This document shows, piece by piece, positions 31,479 to 41,215 of a DNA stretch of 64,000 bases (its first letter is position 1; every line of letters begins with the position of its first letter). The stretch covers positions 21,757,001 through 21,821,000 of the forward strand of contig NC_086038.1 in the NCBI RefSeq assembly GCF_036323735.1. The letters are read 5' to 3'. Made by a program: the position numbers and the translations under genes. This DNA is from Rattus norvegicus. Lineage: Eukaryota; Chordata; Mammalia; Rodentia; Muridae. The notes beneath the pieces are model-generated. The model made no database searches and was not told where the DNA came from. It saw nothing but the letters and a program-made list of their open reading frames with translations.

Positions 31479-31884
31479 CCCTCCCAGTGACTCAACATGT
31501 GTATGTACTTGGCTATGTTGCATACATGATCCAAACTTCAGTTTGTTTAATCTATAAAATGGGGATCAGACTATGTCTCCTGCAGGGGGACCACATGAAT
31601 GCAACGAGACCCTCTATGTGAAGTTCAAAAATGAGTAAGTCAAGAAATGAGGTTGGTTTGTGTGTTGGAGGCTCTGTTTGTTTGCTATCTCTGGGAGGCT
31701 CAGTCTGTTGGATTTTGTAGGGATGATGTAATTAACTTAAGGGCTCAGTGCCCTAGTGAGGAGAGGAAGGGAGGCTGGTGGAGGCAGTGGTGGGTAGGTA
31801 CTAATACAGCAAACTCTTTAGAACTCTTAATATTGTGGCGTTGTTATGTGGAAGGCACTGCTCTGAGTCACAAAAAATAGTAAG
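31479..31884. other. Unassigned sequence
   Basis: No gene or repeat was recognised in these 400 bp. Confidence 0.4.
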
Positions 31885-32060
31885 CTGGGCTTGTGAGGCG
31901 GTCCAGTGGCTAAAGATGCTTGCCGCTAGGCCTGAGGGCCACCATGGTAGAGGAAGGGAATGGACTTCCAAAAGCTGTCTTCTGAACTCCACAAATATTG
32001 TGGCACATGGATACCCCCCATTTCCCAAATAAACAGAACGAAATACAATTAAAAGTCAAA
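31885..32060 (+). mobile_element. tRNA-derived rodent SINE (B3/B4-like)
   Basis: Starts 'gctgggcttgtgaggcggtccagtggctaaagatgcttgcc', continues 'ccaccatggtag' and 'cttctgaactccac', and ends in an A-rich 'aataaacagaacgaaatacaattaaaa'. The order fits a plus-strand SINE. The subfamily is uncertain. Confidence 0.65.
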
Positions 32061-32450
32061 AGTGAATAATCAGCCAGCGAGGTGAGGCTGTGCCCTGGTG
32101 TGAACAGAGCAGAGTGAGATTGTTGACGGATGTGTTGAGGACACACAGGTAAACAGTGAGATGCTTCTGTCCCCCAAAGACAGTTCCGCAGTGTGTGTTG
32201 GGGGCAGCAATGGTACAGGAACTGATAGAAGGGTAAACTGGGTCAGGGTGCATACTCATAACCCAGACACCCAGGAGGATTGGCAGCATGAGGTCAGTCA
32301 GGGTTGCATAATTAGATCCTATCTCTGAAACCAAACCAGACAAAGCTCAAACAAAACACATTTTTTTGGACATATGTTTAAATAGCCTAAATATCACAAT
32401 AGCCAAAGAATGGAAGTAAGTCACCAAGACAGCCATTTAAAAACAACAAA
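32061..32450. other. Unassigned sequence
   Basis: About 390 bp without a recognised feature. Confidence 0.35.
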
Positions 32451-32529
32451 CCATGGGAAAACAGCAAAGGCATGTCCAGGGACCCATCTGTCACCAGTGG
32501 CCTAAGAATGTGAGGGTGGGACAGGCCCT

Positions 32530-33200
32530 GGGTACTTAGGATGATCAGCCGGGGAGCTGGTTTATAAATGTTGCTTTTATTTGCCAGATATAATTTTCAT
32601 ATCGGAGGCTTACTGCCACATAAGCTTACCCTTTCTGGTTCTTTCTGGACTCTGGCTGACTGTTTCTACTCAGCTGTTTGGCCTCAAACTCCTCTCCAAG
32701 CTGACTGATTCAATCTGGCTTCTCTCTGCTTCTGACTGAATTGCTCTACTTGGCCTCAGACTAACTCTTGCAATTTGTTCTAATCTGCTGGCTCCTTCTT
32801 GTTCTTTGACTTTAACTGCCTCTGCTGACCTGCACTGAACTGCATGAACTCACAAACTTAACTCCACTGTGCTGAACTCACTGTGCAGACTCCCAGCTGA
32901 CTGACTGAACTCTCCCTGCCCTGCTCTTGAATAGTCTCTTTCCTGTGCTGTTTTAGTGAGAACTGGGTGTATCCTAGCTTGCCAAACCTTTCTCTGATTC
33001 ATCACTTTGTGTCTGTCCCTCAATTAGATGTCATTGCTTGGGATTAAATGTGTGTCCTAAGGGTCTATCTGTATTCCAGCTAGAGGGATTAAAGGTGTGT
33101 GGTGCGTTTGTATTCCAATGGGATCACACAGATTTAGAGTGTTCTTGGATGTGATCAGAACAGCTGGATTAAAATTTCTCTACAGGGTTCAGTGGCTGAT
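32530..33200. mobile_element. Probable rodent ERV/LTR-type repeat, orientation unclear
   Basis: A long run rich in 'gactgactga', 'tgaactgcat' and 'ctctgctgacctgca' resembles a pyrimidine-rich rodent LTR family (RMER-like). It ends with 'ggattaaaggtgtgtgg'. I recall this pattern as dispersed in rodents but cannot assign family or ends. Confidence 0.35.
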
Positions 33201-33736
33201 TGAAGGAAGGAGGTTTTCACATCTGGGAAACCAACAGTGGACAATTTCTAAAGCTGCTTTTAAAGGTATAAATCTACATGTCTGAGTAATTTCACTTTAG
33301 TTTTTCTCAAAGCCAGAAGAATGGGTAAACTGAAAGACTTTACCAGATTTTTCCTCAGCACAGAATTGTAGACAATATACACAAATATACACAATGTATA
33401 ATTCTATTGCAAGTCATGAATGTTTTAGTCACATCTGGAGATAGAATTCAACTAGATGCCCCCCAACCTGGCTTTGCTGAGGTATGGCTGGCAACTAACA
33501 TTGGATTATTATGTGTGCATGAGTATAAAATGATGATTGTAGCCAAGCTAATCAATACATTAGCCACATCACATAGTCACATGATGCAGATTCAGGCAAG
33601 AAGATAAGGGAAAGAATAATCTGAAGTTTAAGTTGAAGGAAGGAGGTGTTTCCAAACTCGCTGTATAGAGAGTTTGGAAGCAAGCCCTGTCTTAAAAAAA
33701 AAGACGACCCTTGCCTGTAAGGATGATGGGATTGAA
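33201..33736. other. Unassigned sequence
   Basis: No gene or repeat was recognised, apart from short A-runs near 33690. Confidence 0.4.
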
Positions 33737-33942
33737 TGGATCCATACACTACACATCACATGTATATGTGTCTGTATGTGTATGTGCATGTGCATATGTA
33801 TGGATCCATACACTACACACATAACATGTATGTGCGTGTATATGTGCATGTGCATATGTATGGATCCATGCACTGCACATCACATGTATATGTATTTGTA
33901 TGTGAATATGCACATGTATGGATCCATGCACTGTACCCTTTA
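33737..33942 (+). repeat. Minisatellite of 58-64 bp units
   Basis: Units begin tggatccat at 33737, 33801, 33861 and 33919, the last partial. Each is followed by an 'ac.acacat.acatgtat' and 'atgtgcatgtgcatatgta' text. Unit lengths are 64, 60 and 58 bp. Confidence 0.93.
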
Positions 33943-33976
33943 TATATATACATATATAAATTCATGTACCACATAC

Positions 33977-33978
<2 letters not shown>

Positions 33979-34017
<39 letters not shown>

Positions 34018-34022
34018 ACACA
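33979..34022 (+). repeat. (CA)n microsatellite
   Basis: About twenty CA units with one CTCA interruption. Confidence 0.95.
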
Positions 34023-34029
34023 TTTATAT

Positions 34030-34108
34030 TTTGTATGGTGTGAGGGATTGAACCCAGGGCCTTGTGAATATCAAGCAAGCACTCTTCCCTTGAGCTACGT
34101 CTTCAGCC
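34030..34108 (-). mobile_element. ID-like SINE fragment (ID or B4 half)
   Basis: 'gggattgaacccagggccttgtg...caagcaagcactcttcccttgagctacgtcttcagcc' is a reversed tRNA-like SINE end, more diverged than the six good ID copies here. Confidence 0.65.
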
Positions 34109-34109
34109 A

Positions 34110-34605
34110 ACACTTGTTTGTTTCATGACTGAATGTTTGCCCACACTGATAAACATCTCCCACTCCCCCTTGCATACTCCGTCCCCTTCTCCAGGTCCTG
34201 GGGGAACTTCCATTTTACCATGTGTTTCTATGTTATATTTAGCTCTCACACATGAGGTCATGTGGTATTTGTGCTTTCCTAGCAGCCTGGCATGTTTCAT
34301 GAGCACGATGTCCCCCAGGTCAATCTGTGCCAATGAAAGTGGCAGGACTCCCTCATTTTCATCTCTGAACACTGTTCCATTGAGTGCCCTATTTCATGCA
34401 CCATGTTCTTAATTTGTTCATTTGCCAGCAGATGCTTAGATTATTTCCTTCTCCTGGCTATTTTCAATTGTGCTGCAAAGAACGTGGTGGTGTGACCATC
34501 TCCTCATTCTCTTTGATGACTTCATTTTCTTTAGGGGTATAAAACTTAGTGGTATAATTGCTGAATTATACCAGCAGTTCCAATATTTAATATTTTAGGT
34601 ACATT
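34110..34605 (-). mobile_element. Ancient L1 fragment, 3' region
   Basis: Text such as 'gttccattgagtgccctatttcatgcaccatg', 'ttcttaatttgttcatttgccagcaga' and 'ttcaattgtgctgcaaagaacg' fits an old (L1M-type) ORF2 3'/3' UTR read in reverse. It appears to continue at 35450-35700. Confidence 0.6.
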
Positions 34606-34616
34606 TTTATCTTTGA

Positions 34617-35310
34617 ATTGTGTGTTTGAGTGTGTGTATATAGTACATGTGTATGTGTTTGAGTGTGTCTATATATGTGAGTGTGGTATGTATGTGCTTG
34701 CATGTTTGTGTGTGTACAGTGTGTGTGATTGTGTGTACAGTATGTGTATGTTTGTATATGTTTGAGTATGTGTGTAGTATGTGTGTTTTTGGATGTGTGT
34801 GCATGTGTATGCATGTGTATGTGTTTGTGTAGGCATGTTTGTGTAGTGTGTGTGTGAGTGTGTATGTATAGTATATGTGTGTGTGTAGTATGCATGTGTG
34901 TTTGAGTGTGTACCTTGTGTGAGTGTGCATGTGCATGCATGGATGTGTTCACATGTACATGCATGCATGTGTGTGCATGTGCATGAGTGTGTAGTATGTT
35001 GTGTGTGTATGTTTGAGTGTGTATAGTTTGTGTGTATGTTTGAGTGTGTGTTCCTGTGTGTGAATGTGCATGTGTATGTACATGAGTGCATGCATATGTG
35101 CGTGTGCATGTGCCTGTGTGTGGAGTATGTCTGTGTGTATGTGTATGTGTAGTATGTGCATGTGTGTATGTCTGTGCGTGTGCGTGTGCCTGTGTGTGAA
35201 TGTGTATGTATAGTATGTGCATGTGTGTGTGTCTGTGCATGCATGTATGCATGTGTGTGTGTGCTTGTGCTTGTGTGTGTGTATGTGTGTAGTATGTATG
35301 CGAATGAGTG
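34617..35310 (+). repeat. Long TG/TATG-rich repeat, about 700 bp
   Basis: Nearly continuous alternating purine-pyrimidine text (tgtgtgtatg, gtgcatgtg, tgagtgtgtg) without a fixed unit. It gives spurious long open frames on the minus strand in all phases, made of His-Thr. Confidence 0.92.
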
Positions 35311-35440
35311 CAAATGCTTCTGAATGAGTCCAGAGGAATGTTAGAGCCCCTGGAGCTGGATTCTAGGTAGCTATGGGTGCTGGTCACTGAACTTGGGTCT
35401 TTTGCAAAAGTAATATATTCTCTTAACCACCAGGCCCCCA
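35311..35440 (-). mobile_element. B3-like SINE fragment
   Basis: 'ccagaggaatgttagagcccctggagctgg', 'tgggtgctggtcactgaacttgggtcttttgcaaaag' and 'cttaaccaccagg' match a reversed B3 body, adjoining the TG-rich tail typical of this family. Confidence 0.65.
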
Positions 35441-35444
35441 TTTT

Positions 35445-35701
35445 TGATTTCTCGAGGCCCCTCTATACTGTTTTCTATTTCCACCACACTTGTGCCATTT
35501 CATTGGCACTTCATATTGACATGTGAGCCCTCCCTTTCTTCTGCACATCTCTTTTCTACTTTTCGTCATAGCCTTTCCATTGGGTGTGATGTGGTATTTC
35601 ACTGGGGTTTTAATTTGCATTTCTTTGAACAATGGTAATTTTTACCATGATTCCCATATACTCACTGGCCATCTTCTTGTGAGATATATTCAGATTTTTT
35701 T
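35445..35701 (-). mobile_element. Ancient L1 fragment, continued
   Basis: 'gtgatgtggtatttcactggggttttaatttgcatttctttgaacaatgg...ctcactggccatcttctt' is the reversed old L1 ORF2 3' end, in line with the piece at 34110-34605. Confidence 0.65.
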
Positions 35702-35716
35702 AAAAGACAGTGTCTT

Positions 35717-35810
35717 GGGGTTGGGGATTTAGCTCAGTGGTAGAGCGCTTGCCTAGGAAGCGCAAGGCCCTGGGTTCGGTCCCCAGCTCCGAAAAAAAGA
35801 ACCAAAAAAA
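35717..35810 (+). mobile_element. ID SINE, near-consensus, young
   Basis: The full ID body, with A box tagctcagtgg and B box ggttcggtccc, and an A-rich tail 'gaaaaaaagaaccaaaaaaa'. The 15-bp target duplication aaaagacagtgtctt is perfect (35702-35716 and 35811-35825). It lacks the unique 3' domain of the BC1 RNA gene and is therefore an ordinary copy. Confidence 0.97.
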
Positions 35811-35841
35811 AAAAGACAGTGTCTTCAGTCCACTCGGGCCT

Positions 35842-36129
35842 TGTAGTGGTTTAAATATGCTTAACCCATAGGGAGTGGGACTGTTAGGAGGTGTGGCCTT
35901 GTTGGAGAAATCGCGTCACTGTGGGGGTAGACTCTGAACCTCAGCCCAGTGAGGAAGAGTCAGTCTCCTGTTTGCTTTCAGAACAAAATGAAGAACTCTC
36001 AGCTCCTTCTCTAGTGCCCTGCTTCCCACCATGATGATAATGGACTGAACCTCTGAACCTGTAAGCCAGCCCCGAGCAAATGTTGTTCTTTATAAGACTT
36101 GGCTTGGTCATGGTGTCTGTTCACAGCAA
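35842..36129 (+). mobile_element. MaLR LTR (ORR1-like), truncated at 3' end
   Basis: Same family as 822-1154: 'ggaggtgtggccttgttgg', 'atggactgaacctctgaacctgtaagccagcccc' and 'ggtgtctgttcacagcaa'. It stops at the B4 element that follows and so lacks the terminal 'taactaagaca'. Confidence 0.75.
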
Positions 36130-36305
36130 GGCAGGTCTCAAATGTAGCCGACAATAACCTTGAATTTCTAGTCCTCCTGCTTCTCCCTCCTGAATGCTAG
36201 GGAATCATACCTGTGTGCTTCTGCATTAGGTTTATGCACTGGGATCGAACTCGGGGGTTTGTGCACAGTAGGCTGGCAGGCTACCACCTGAGCTACATCT
36301 CCTTT
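36130..36305 (-). mobile_element. B4 SINE
   Basis: A reversed B1-like half ('ggtctcaaatgtagccgac...cttctccctcctgaatgctagg') is followed by an ID-like half ('tgcactgggatcgaactcggggg...ctaccacctgagctacatctcc'). Confidence 0.75.
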
Positions 36306-36653
36306 TCTGTACTTTGGATATGTCATCCCATTCCTTTTAGGTCTTCTCAGGTTGCTTGGTGCATAATGATAGGGGCAGAGCTAAGTTCATAGTGTGATGG
36401 AGAACTATTCATGTCTACGATGGGGTCAGTGAAGGGCTCTCCAACAGGACCAAGCATTGCAAACACAGTGCTGGGAGGTTTTGCCTACCTGGTTCCCTTC
36501 CCCTTACATTACATTCCCAATTTCATTACATTCCCCTTAGATTACATTCCTAAAGCTAGCCACCAAGATCTGTTTCCTTGTTTGGTCATTTCTTATGCCT
36601 GACTAAAACCCCAAGGTCCAGCCATCATAATTCATGATTTACCTTCGCTGGCT
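36306..36653. other. Unassigned sequence
   Basis: 350 bp without a recognised feature. It contains the short tandem text 'ttacattacattccc' and ends at the target duplication ggct of the solo LTR. Confidence 0.4.
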
Positions 36654-37328
36654 TGAAAGATCCCTGAAGAGAGACCCTTACTCAAGTCTCGGGAAGTCGA
36701 GGACCCCAGACACAGAGAGACCATTTTGGATGTAATATGCAAAGGTGAGGTTTATTACGGAGATCCATTACGGAGATCTCCAGGCCGACACGTATCCCAT
36801 GCAGGAGACAGAGGTGTCGACTCCGAGTGGCTGGGAGAAGGGCTTTTTAAAGGAAGAAGTCACAAGCTCCAGGAGATGGGGGGATGTCAGAAGGAAATAC
36901 CAAAAATGCCACAAGGGGAAACTCTCAAAGTCACAGGATTGTCCTCATGATAGTGTTTTATGGTCAGCTAGTTCCTGGGACAGGGCTATTACTAAAACCT
37001 GAGGAAGGTCAGGTCGTCCTCACTGTTCCCAAAGCAGGCCTCTTCTTTGTCCTTTTGAGACAAATGTTTGTTAGAGTTGATGAAACTCCTGCACCTGATA
37101 AACATCTGGATAGGCTTTGCTCCGGCTCCCTGGAACTCTCTCTGTAGGACACAATGACTAGAGCAGTATACAATAAGGACTTGGACAAACATCGTTTACT
37201 CACGTCCGGAGGGCCGGTGAATGAGTCAGTACCAGATGCTCTGGAATTTTTAATTTTCTCATCTGCCTTAAGACGCCATCTTTCAGGCTAACCCGTCCAA
37301 TCAGGACTTACCAATTTACCCTAGCACA
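36654..37328 (-). mobile_element. Solo LTR of a gammaretrovirus-like ERV (class I)
   Basis: On the minus strand the 675-bp element starts TGTGCTAGG and ends GATCTTTCA, and it is flanked by the 4-bp repeat ggct (36650-36653, 37329-37332). Four bases is the duplication size of gammaretroviruses. Read on the minus strand it has an inverted CCAAT (gattgg), a TATA-like ctttaaaaag at about 36850, AATAAA at 36751-36756, and a U5 ending like MLV-class LTRs (...gggatctttca). No primer-binding site or viral gene follows, so only the LTR remains, as expected after LTR-LTR recombination. Confidence 0.78.
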
Positions 37329-37332
37329 GGCT

Positions 37333-37582
37333 TCCCCCTTGTCTTCCTTGTCCTATCCGGAGGCAGCTCCAACTCTTATCCCTCAAGGGTAATGAATCTC
37401 TTTTATTCAGAGAACTTGGTGTCCGGGTGTGTCCTGTCTGGGCTCTGAGGTCTCCCTTACCAGCTGGCTCCCTGGCACAAAGTTAAGTCTGTGGTTAAAC
37501 TTGACCCTTCTGTGTCCCAAAGCTGCCACAGGGGTTCCTTTGCTCAAGTACAGCTGCCAAATTATTGTTGCTATGAAGATGT

Positions 37583-37618
<36 letters not shown>

Positions 37619-38285
37619 ACGCACGCACATGCATGTGTGCACGTGTATGTTCACGTTCGTTCCTACTCTGCCATCTTGTTACCATTTCCTTTAACAGAAT
37701 TAGTGACACTGGCAATAATATGAACGGTTTTGCCTGCCAAATCTGCACCTGCCCCAAATTAAGGTGATTGTTTGGAAAGATGTGTTTATTTCACTTATGG
37801 CTGCCATCACTACCAATATGGTGATCAAGAGCAATTAACTGCCCATTGTAGTTTCCTGCCCTGGAGGGGCCAGTCTCACCTGCCCTGTTAGACCAACCTC
37901 AGTGCAGCAGCAATCAGACAGCTTGCTGTTGACATCCCCTGGAGAGGTGGCAGGGGTCTCTTTCCATCGAAGTAGCTTAATAAGGAATGGAGTGGGTCAC
38001 AGTCATTTGTACCAGGACAGATATTGGAAACCTTTGAAATGGCTGGGTTAGAATGGAGAGTGCAATCCTTTGAATTAAATTTCGTGCTGGAGAAATCGTC
38101 GTAGTATCGTAAGAAGAGGAAGAAGAAATAAAGGAATCATTATTTACAGTTTCTACTATGACTCAGATCACAGATGGCTTCCGTGGTGCGGCACCTCGGA
38201 TCACCTCTTTGGAGCCTGTCATCTTGAAGGCTGATTCTCCTTGACACCCTCTCATCCCCTCTTCCTCCCCTCCCCCAGTCCTAAT
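37333..38285. other. Unassigned sequence with a GT repeat
   Basis: No gene was recognised. On the minus strand 'gaataaaagagattcatt' near 37400 resembles an ERV polyadenylation region, but no LTR ends could be found. The (GT)n tract is listed separately. Confidence 0.4.
37578..37650 (+). repeat. (GT)n microsatellite
   Basis: About eighteen GT units followed by imperfect gcacgcacgcacatgcatg units. Confidence 0.93.
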
Positions 38286-38289
38286 TTTT

Positions 38290-38850
38290 CTCATTGCTTC
38301 TATAAGAAAGCAATGATCAAAGCCACTTACTAGTGAGAGTGGCTTACAGGTTACACAGTCCATTGTTGAGGGAATTCAGGGGAGGAACTCAAGGAAGGCA
38401 CTAAAGTAGAGACCATGGGGGCAGTCACCGCTTACTGCCTTGCTTCACCTATGTGAGAAGTCGACTATCTTTCTTTTTTTTTTAATTTGTATTTTTATGT
38501 GTATGCACACTTTGCATGCATATATGTATGTATGCATATGTACAACATGCGTGCCTGGTCCTCTTGGAGGTAAGAAGTGAGCATCAGGTCCCCTATAACT
38601 GGAACTTTACAGACATAACCCAGAGCATAGGTGCTGGGAATTAAACCTCCATTTTTCAGAAGAGCAGGAAGTCTCTTAACCACTGAGGCCTCTCCAGCCC
38701 TCAGTCAGCTTTCTTATACAAGCCAAGATAATCTACCAGAGAGGTGGCATTTCCCACAGTGAGCTGGGTCTTTCTTAGCCGTCATCAATCCGATAGTGGC
38801 GAGTCCTTAGTTGAGGTTCCCTCGTCCCAGATGTGTTAACCTGGTGACCG
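38290..38850 (-). mobile_element. MT-like MaLR LTR, diverged, interrupted by a B3
   Basis: Reversed MaLR text ('agaaagcaatgatcaaagccac', 'ggaactcaaggaaggca', 'gcttactgccttgcttcacc') is interrupted at 38465-38700 and resumes with 'cagctttcttatacaagcc', 'gtggcatttcccacagtgagctgg' and 'cttagttgaggttccctcgtcccagatg'. Confidence 0.55.
38465..38700 (-). mobile_element. B3 SINE inside the MT-like LTR
   Basis: A T-rich tail is followed by 'gcgtgcctggtcctcttggagg', 'gagcatcaggtcccctataactggaactttacag', 'gtgctgggaattaaacctcc' and 'cttaaccactgaggcctctccagccc', a complete reversed B3. Confidence 0.82.
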
Positions 38851-39388
38851 AGATTAGCCATCACACTCCTGCCTAGGTCTCTGGAGTGCTGGCTCCCAGG
38901 CATACACCACCCCCAGTTTATGTGTGGCTGAGGCGGGAAGTGAGGCAAGCCCTCCAGCGGCCCAGCATTGCCTGTAAAAGTTCTTTATGCCACTTGATTT
39001 TCCACATTCATAAGTGGAGGCAGTCGACCAGTAGTCACTCTACTATCCCACTATGTAATGGAGGGCCAGATGCTTGGTGTTTTAGAGTTTTGTGAAGGAA
39101 GAAATAACAACAAAACCCCAAACCACTGATCACTCAAAGTTTCTAGTTTCAAGGTTGTTGTATTCTTGGGCAAGTCATGGTCCCTGCAAACAAACCTGTC
39201 TTCCTGATTTTGGTGAAATATTTGCCTCATGTTATGAGGCATCAGGTTAATGTAGATGACAGTGCTCAGTGACTTCTCCAACAAGGAACAGCCTGGGCAA
39301 ATGCTGGTCCAGTGTCTCTTTGGCTTTTTGGTTTCCAAGTTATGGAGTTACTGACATGGAGAGAGTGTCATGAGGCTCCCTAAAACTC
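38851..39388. other. Mostly unassigned; short B1-like fragment at its start
   Basis: 38851-38930 resembles part of a reversed B1 ('gtctctggagtgctggctcccaggcatacaccac'). The rest shows no recognised gene or repeat. Confidence 0.4.
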
Positions 39389-39575
39389 TGCTGGAGAGAT
39401 GGCTCAGCGGTTAAGAGCACCGACTGCTCTTCCAGAGGTCTTGAGTTCAAATTCCCAGCAACCACATGGTGGCTCACAACCATCTGTAATGGGATCTGAT
39501 GCCCTCTTCTGGTGTGTCTGAAAACAGCAATAGTGTACTTATATATAAGAAATAAATCTTAAAAAAAAAAAACCC
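39389..39575 (+). mobile_element. B2 SINE
   Basis: A near-consensus B2 body: 'ctggagagatggctcagcggttaagagcacc', 'ccagcaaccacatggtggctcacaacc' and 'gatgccctcttctggtgtgtctg', followed by 'aataaatcttaaaaaaaaaa'. An A/C-rich tail (39552-39615) follows. The reverse strand of the ctcttctgg block is the known rodent CTCF-like B2 site. Confidence 0.93.
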
Positions 39576-39644
39576 AACCCCCCCCCAAAAAACCCAAAAA
39601 ACCCCCAAAACTCCAGCCTCTTAATTCCCCCCCACCCCCTCTGA

Positions 39645-39779
39645 GACAGGGTCTCACTATGTATCCACACTGGCCTTGATCTCACTTTATCACTCAGCCC
39701 GGCCTTGAACGCAAGATCCTTCTGTTTCAGCGTCTTCGGTGCTGAGACTACAGTTGTGTGTCATCGAGGCTGGCTTTCT
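39645..39779 (-). mobile_element. B1 SINE, diverged
   Basis: Reversed B1: 'tctgagacagggtctcactatgtatcc', 'ctggccttgatctcac', 'cggccttgaacgcaagatcc' and 'gtgctgagactacagttgtgtgtcatcgaggctgg'. An ID element is inserted at its end. Confidence 0.75.
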
Positions 39780-39883
39780 TTTACAATTTCTTCTTTTTTT
39801 TTTTTCCCCGGAGCTGGGGACCGAACCCAGGGCTTTGCGCTTGCTAGGCAAGCGCTCTACCACTGAGCTAAATCCCCAACCCG
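39780..39883 (-). mobile_element. ID SINE inserted at the end of a B1
   Basis: A complete reversed ID body and T-run, flanked by the 14-bp direct repeat gaggctggctttct at 39766-39779 and 39884-39897. Confidence 0.96.
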
Positions 39884-39897
39884 GAGGCTGGCTTTCT

Positions 39898-40380
39898 AAT
39901 CACTTTCTTTGCGGTCTCTCTGATCGGGGGAGCAGGCATGAAATTTCAGGATGGAAAACCCCTTCCCCAATGGTTCTGTCTTTCTGGGCAGGTGTTTTGG
40001 TTTTCAAAAGAAATCATTTGCCCAGCTTGAGTTCTCTCAGACACTCATTAGTTTATAATAGAAACATCCCAAGCACCTGCTCTGCGCTTGCTGTCCTGAG
40101 GGACATTGCTACCCTTGAGCAAGACGCAGGGTGTAAAACATCACACACAAAGCAACAGCACCAAACAAGACGGTATTCATATTTAAAAAACAACCTCTGC
40201 ATAGACTAGAACTCAGAGATCCACGGGCTCCTGCCTCCGCCCCTCTCCAGGTGGTATTCCCTCATGGTCCGCGCCTTAGAAACTTTAGGGAAATTCTATA
40301 TGCAAACCGTATAGCTGTGTATAACTTCTTCTTTTTAATCAAAATGCTAAACGAGACGCACTGTAGTTCTTTCCTACACT
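39898..40380. other. Unassigned sequence
   Basis: No gene or repeat was recognised. A few CpGs lie near 40215-40310, too few for an island. Confidence 0.4.
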
Positions 40381-40610
40381 TTGCCTTTTAAAATTCATAA
40401 ACCGTCCGGGATACCATCCTATCGGTACACATTGCTTTCCCCGTCTCTCTGTAATGGAATTCTTTCATGTGAATGTGCCACACTTTCTTTAATGGCCCCT
40501 TATCAAGGGCCTTTTAGGTTGGTACGAGGCTCTTGCTACCCGAACAATACTGCAATAAGTTCTCCCGACAAAGCCGTAATTAAGGACCGGATTGCGTGCC
40601 TCAGACTGTG
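40381..40610 (-). mobile_element. Ancient L1 fragment (3' UTR region)
   Basis: 'gtaatggaattctttcatg...gtgccacactttctttaatggccccttatcaagggccttttaggttgg' and 'caatactgcaataagttctcc' follow the order of old L1M-type 3' sequence read in reverse. Divergence is high. Confidence 0.5.
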
Positions 40611-40648
40611 AGTGATTCCAATTTTGTAGTGTATGTTCTAATGGAGGT

Positions 40649-40669
40649 TTTTTTTTTTTTTTTTTTTGT
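40649..40669 (+). repeat. Poly-T run
   Basis: About 21 consecutive T residues followed by a G-rich 'gtggggaggggaggc'. No SINE body adjoins it. Confidence 0.9.
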
Positions 40670-40964
40670 GGGGAGGGGAGGCTGGGTGGATGGGACAGGT
40701 TTTTATGGTGCAGGGATATCTTGCTCAGTGCATAAAATCATGCTCCTAAGATTCAGGACCTTCTCATGCGAGCACCAACGCCCCCCTCCCACATACCTGT
40801 GAATACCATTTAGGGGAATGTATGAAATGGGCGCGATTGGAAACCCTGCTATCGTAGGGAGGTAGAATCAGATGCCCCCTGCTGGAAGACGCAGATATTG
40901 CACATGAGTTGGTATGAATGTCTGCCAACTGTTCAGATCCATATGGAATCTTTTCAACAAGCAT

Positions 40965-41215
40965 GTCCATGCCTGTGTGTACTCATCTGTTGGCAGGTGC
41001 GTGTGTATACACGTACACGGGGAGGTCAAAGGACAACCTCAGATTTCGTACCCAGACACCATCCACCTCCTCTGAGGCAAGGTTTCTTTTTGACTGAGGG
41101 CTCACCAGGTGGGCTAGTCTGATTGGCTGGTGAATCCCAGGATCCTCCTGACCCTTGTCTCTCTGTGTTGGAATTACAAGTGCACGTTGCCACATCAGGC
41201 ACTTTCCTATGGGTA
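40965..41215 (-). mobile_element. B1-related composite rodent repeat, diverged
   Basis: TG-rich lead, then 'ggaggtcaaaggacaacctc', 'caccatccacctcctctgaggcaaggtttc', 'ggctagtctgattggctggtgaatcccaggatcctcctg' and 'ttggaattacaagtgcacgttgccacatcaggc', the order of a reversed B1-containing composite. Confidence 0.5.

Noticed and set aside
33674..34128. Overlapping plus-strand frames of 125 and 130 codons
   Set aside because: They translate the 60-bp minisatellite and the CA repeat. There is no non-repeat content.
34587..35441. A 284-codon minus-strand frame made of His, Thr and Tyr
   Set aside because: It is the translation of a TG-rich low-complexity tract, open in several frames at once.
35717..35810. 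BC1 RNA gene or tRNA-Ala gene
   Set aside because: The body is ID/BC1-like, but the unique BC1 3' domain is absent and a perfect target duplication flanks it, so it is a SINE copy. The tRNA 3' half is also missing.
36654..37328. Complete provirus with viral genes
   Set aside because: No primer-binding site, gag, pol or env sequence adjoins the LTR, and the 4-bp duplications sit directly at both LTR ends.
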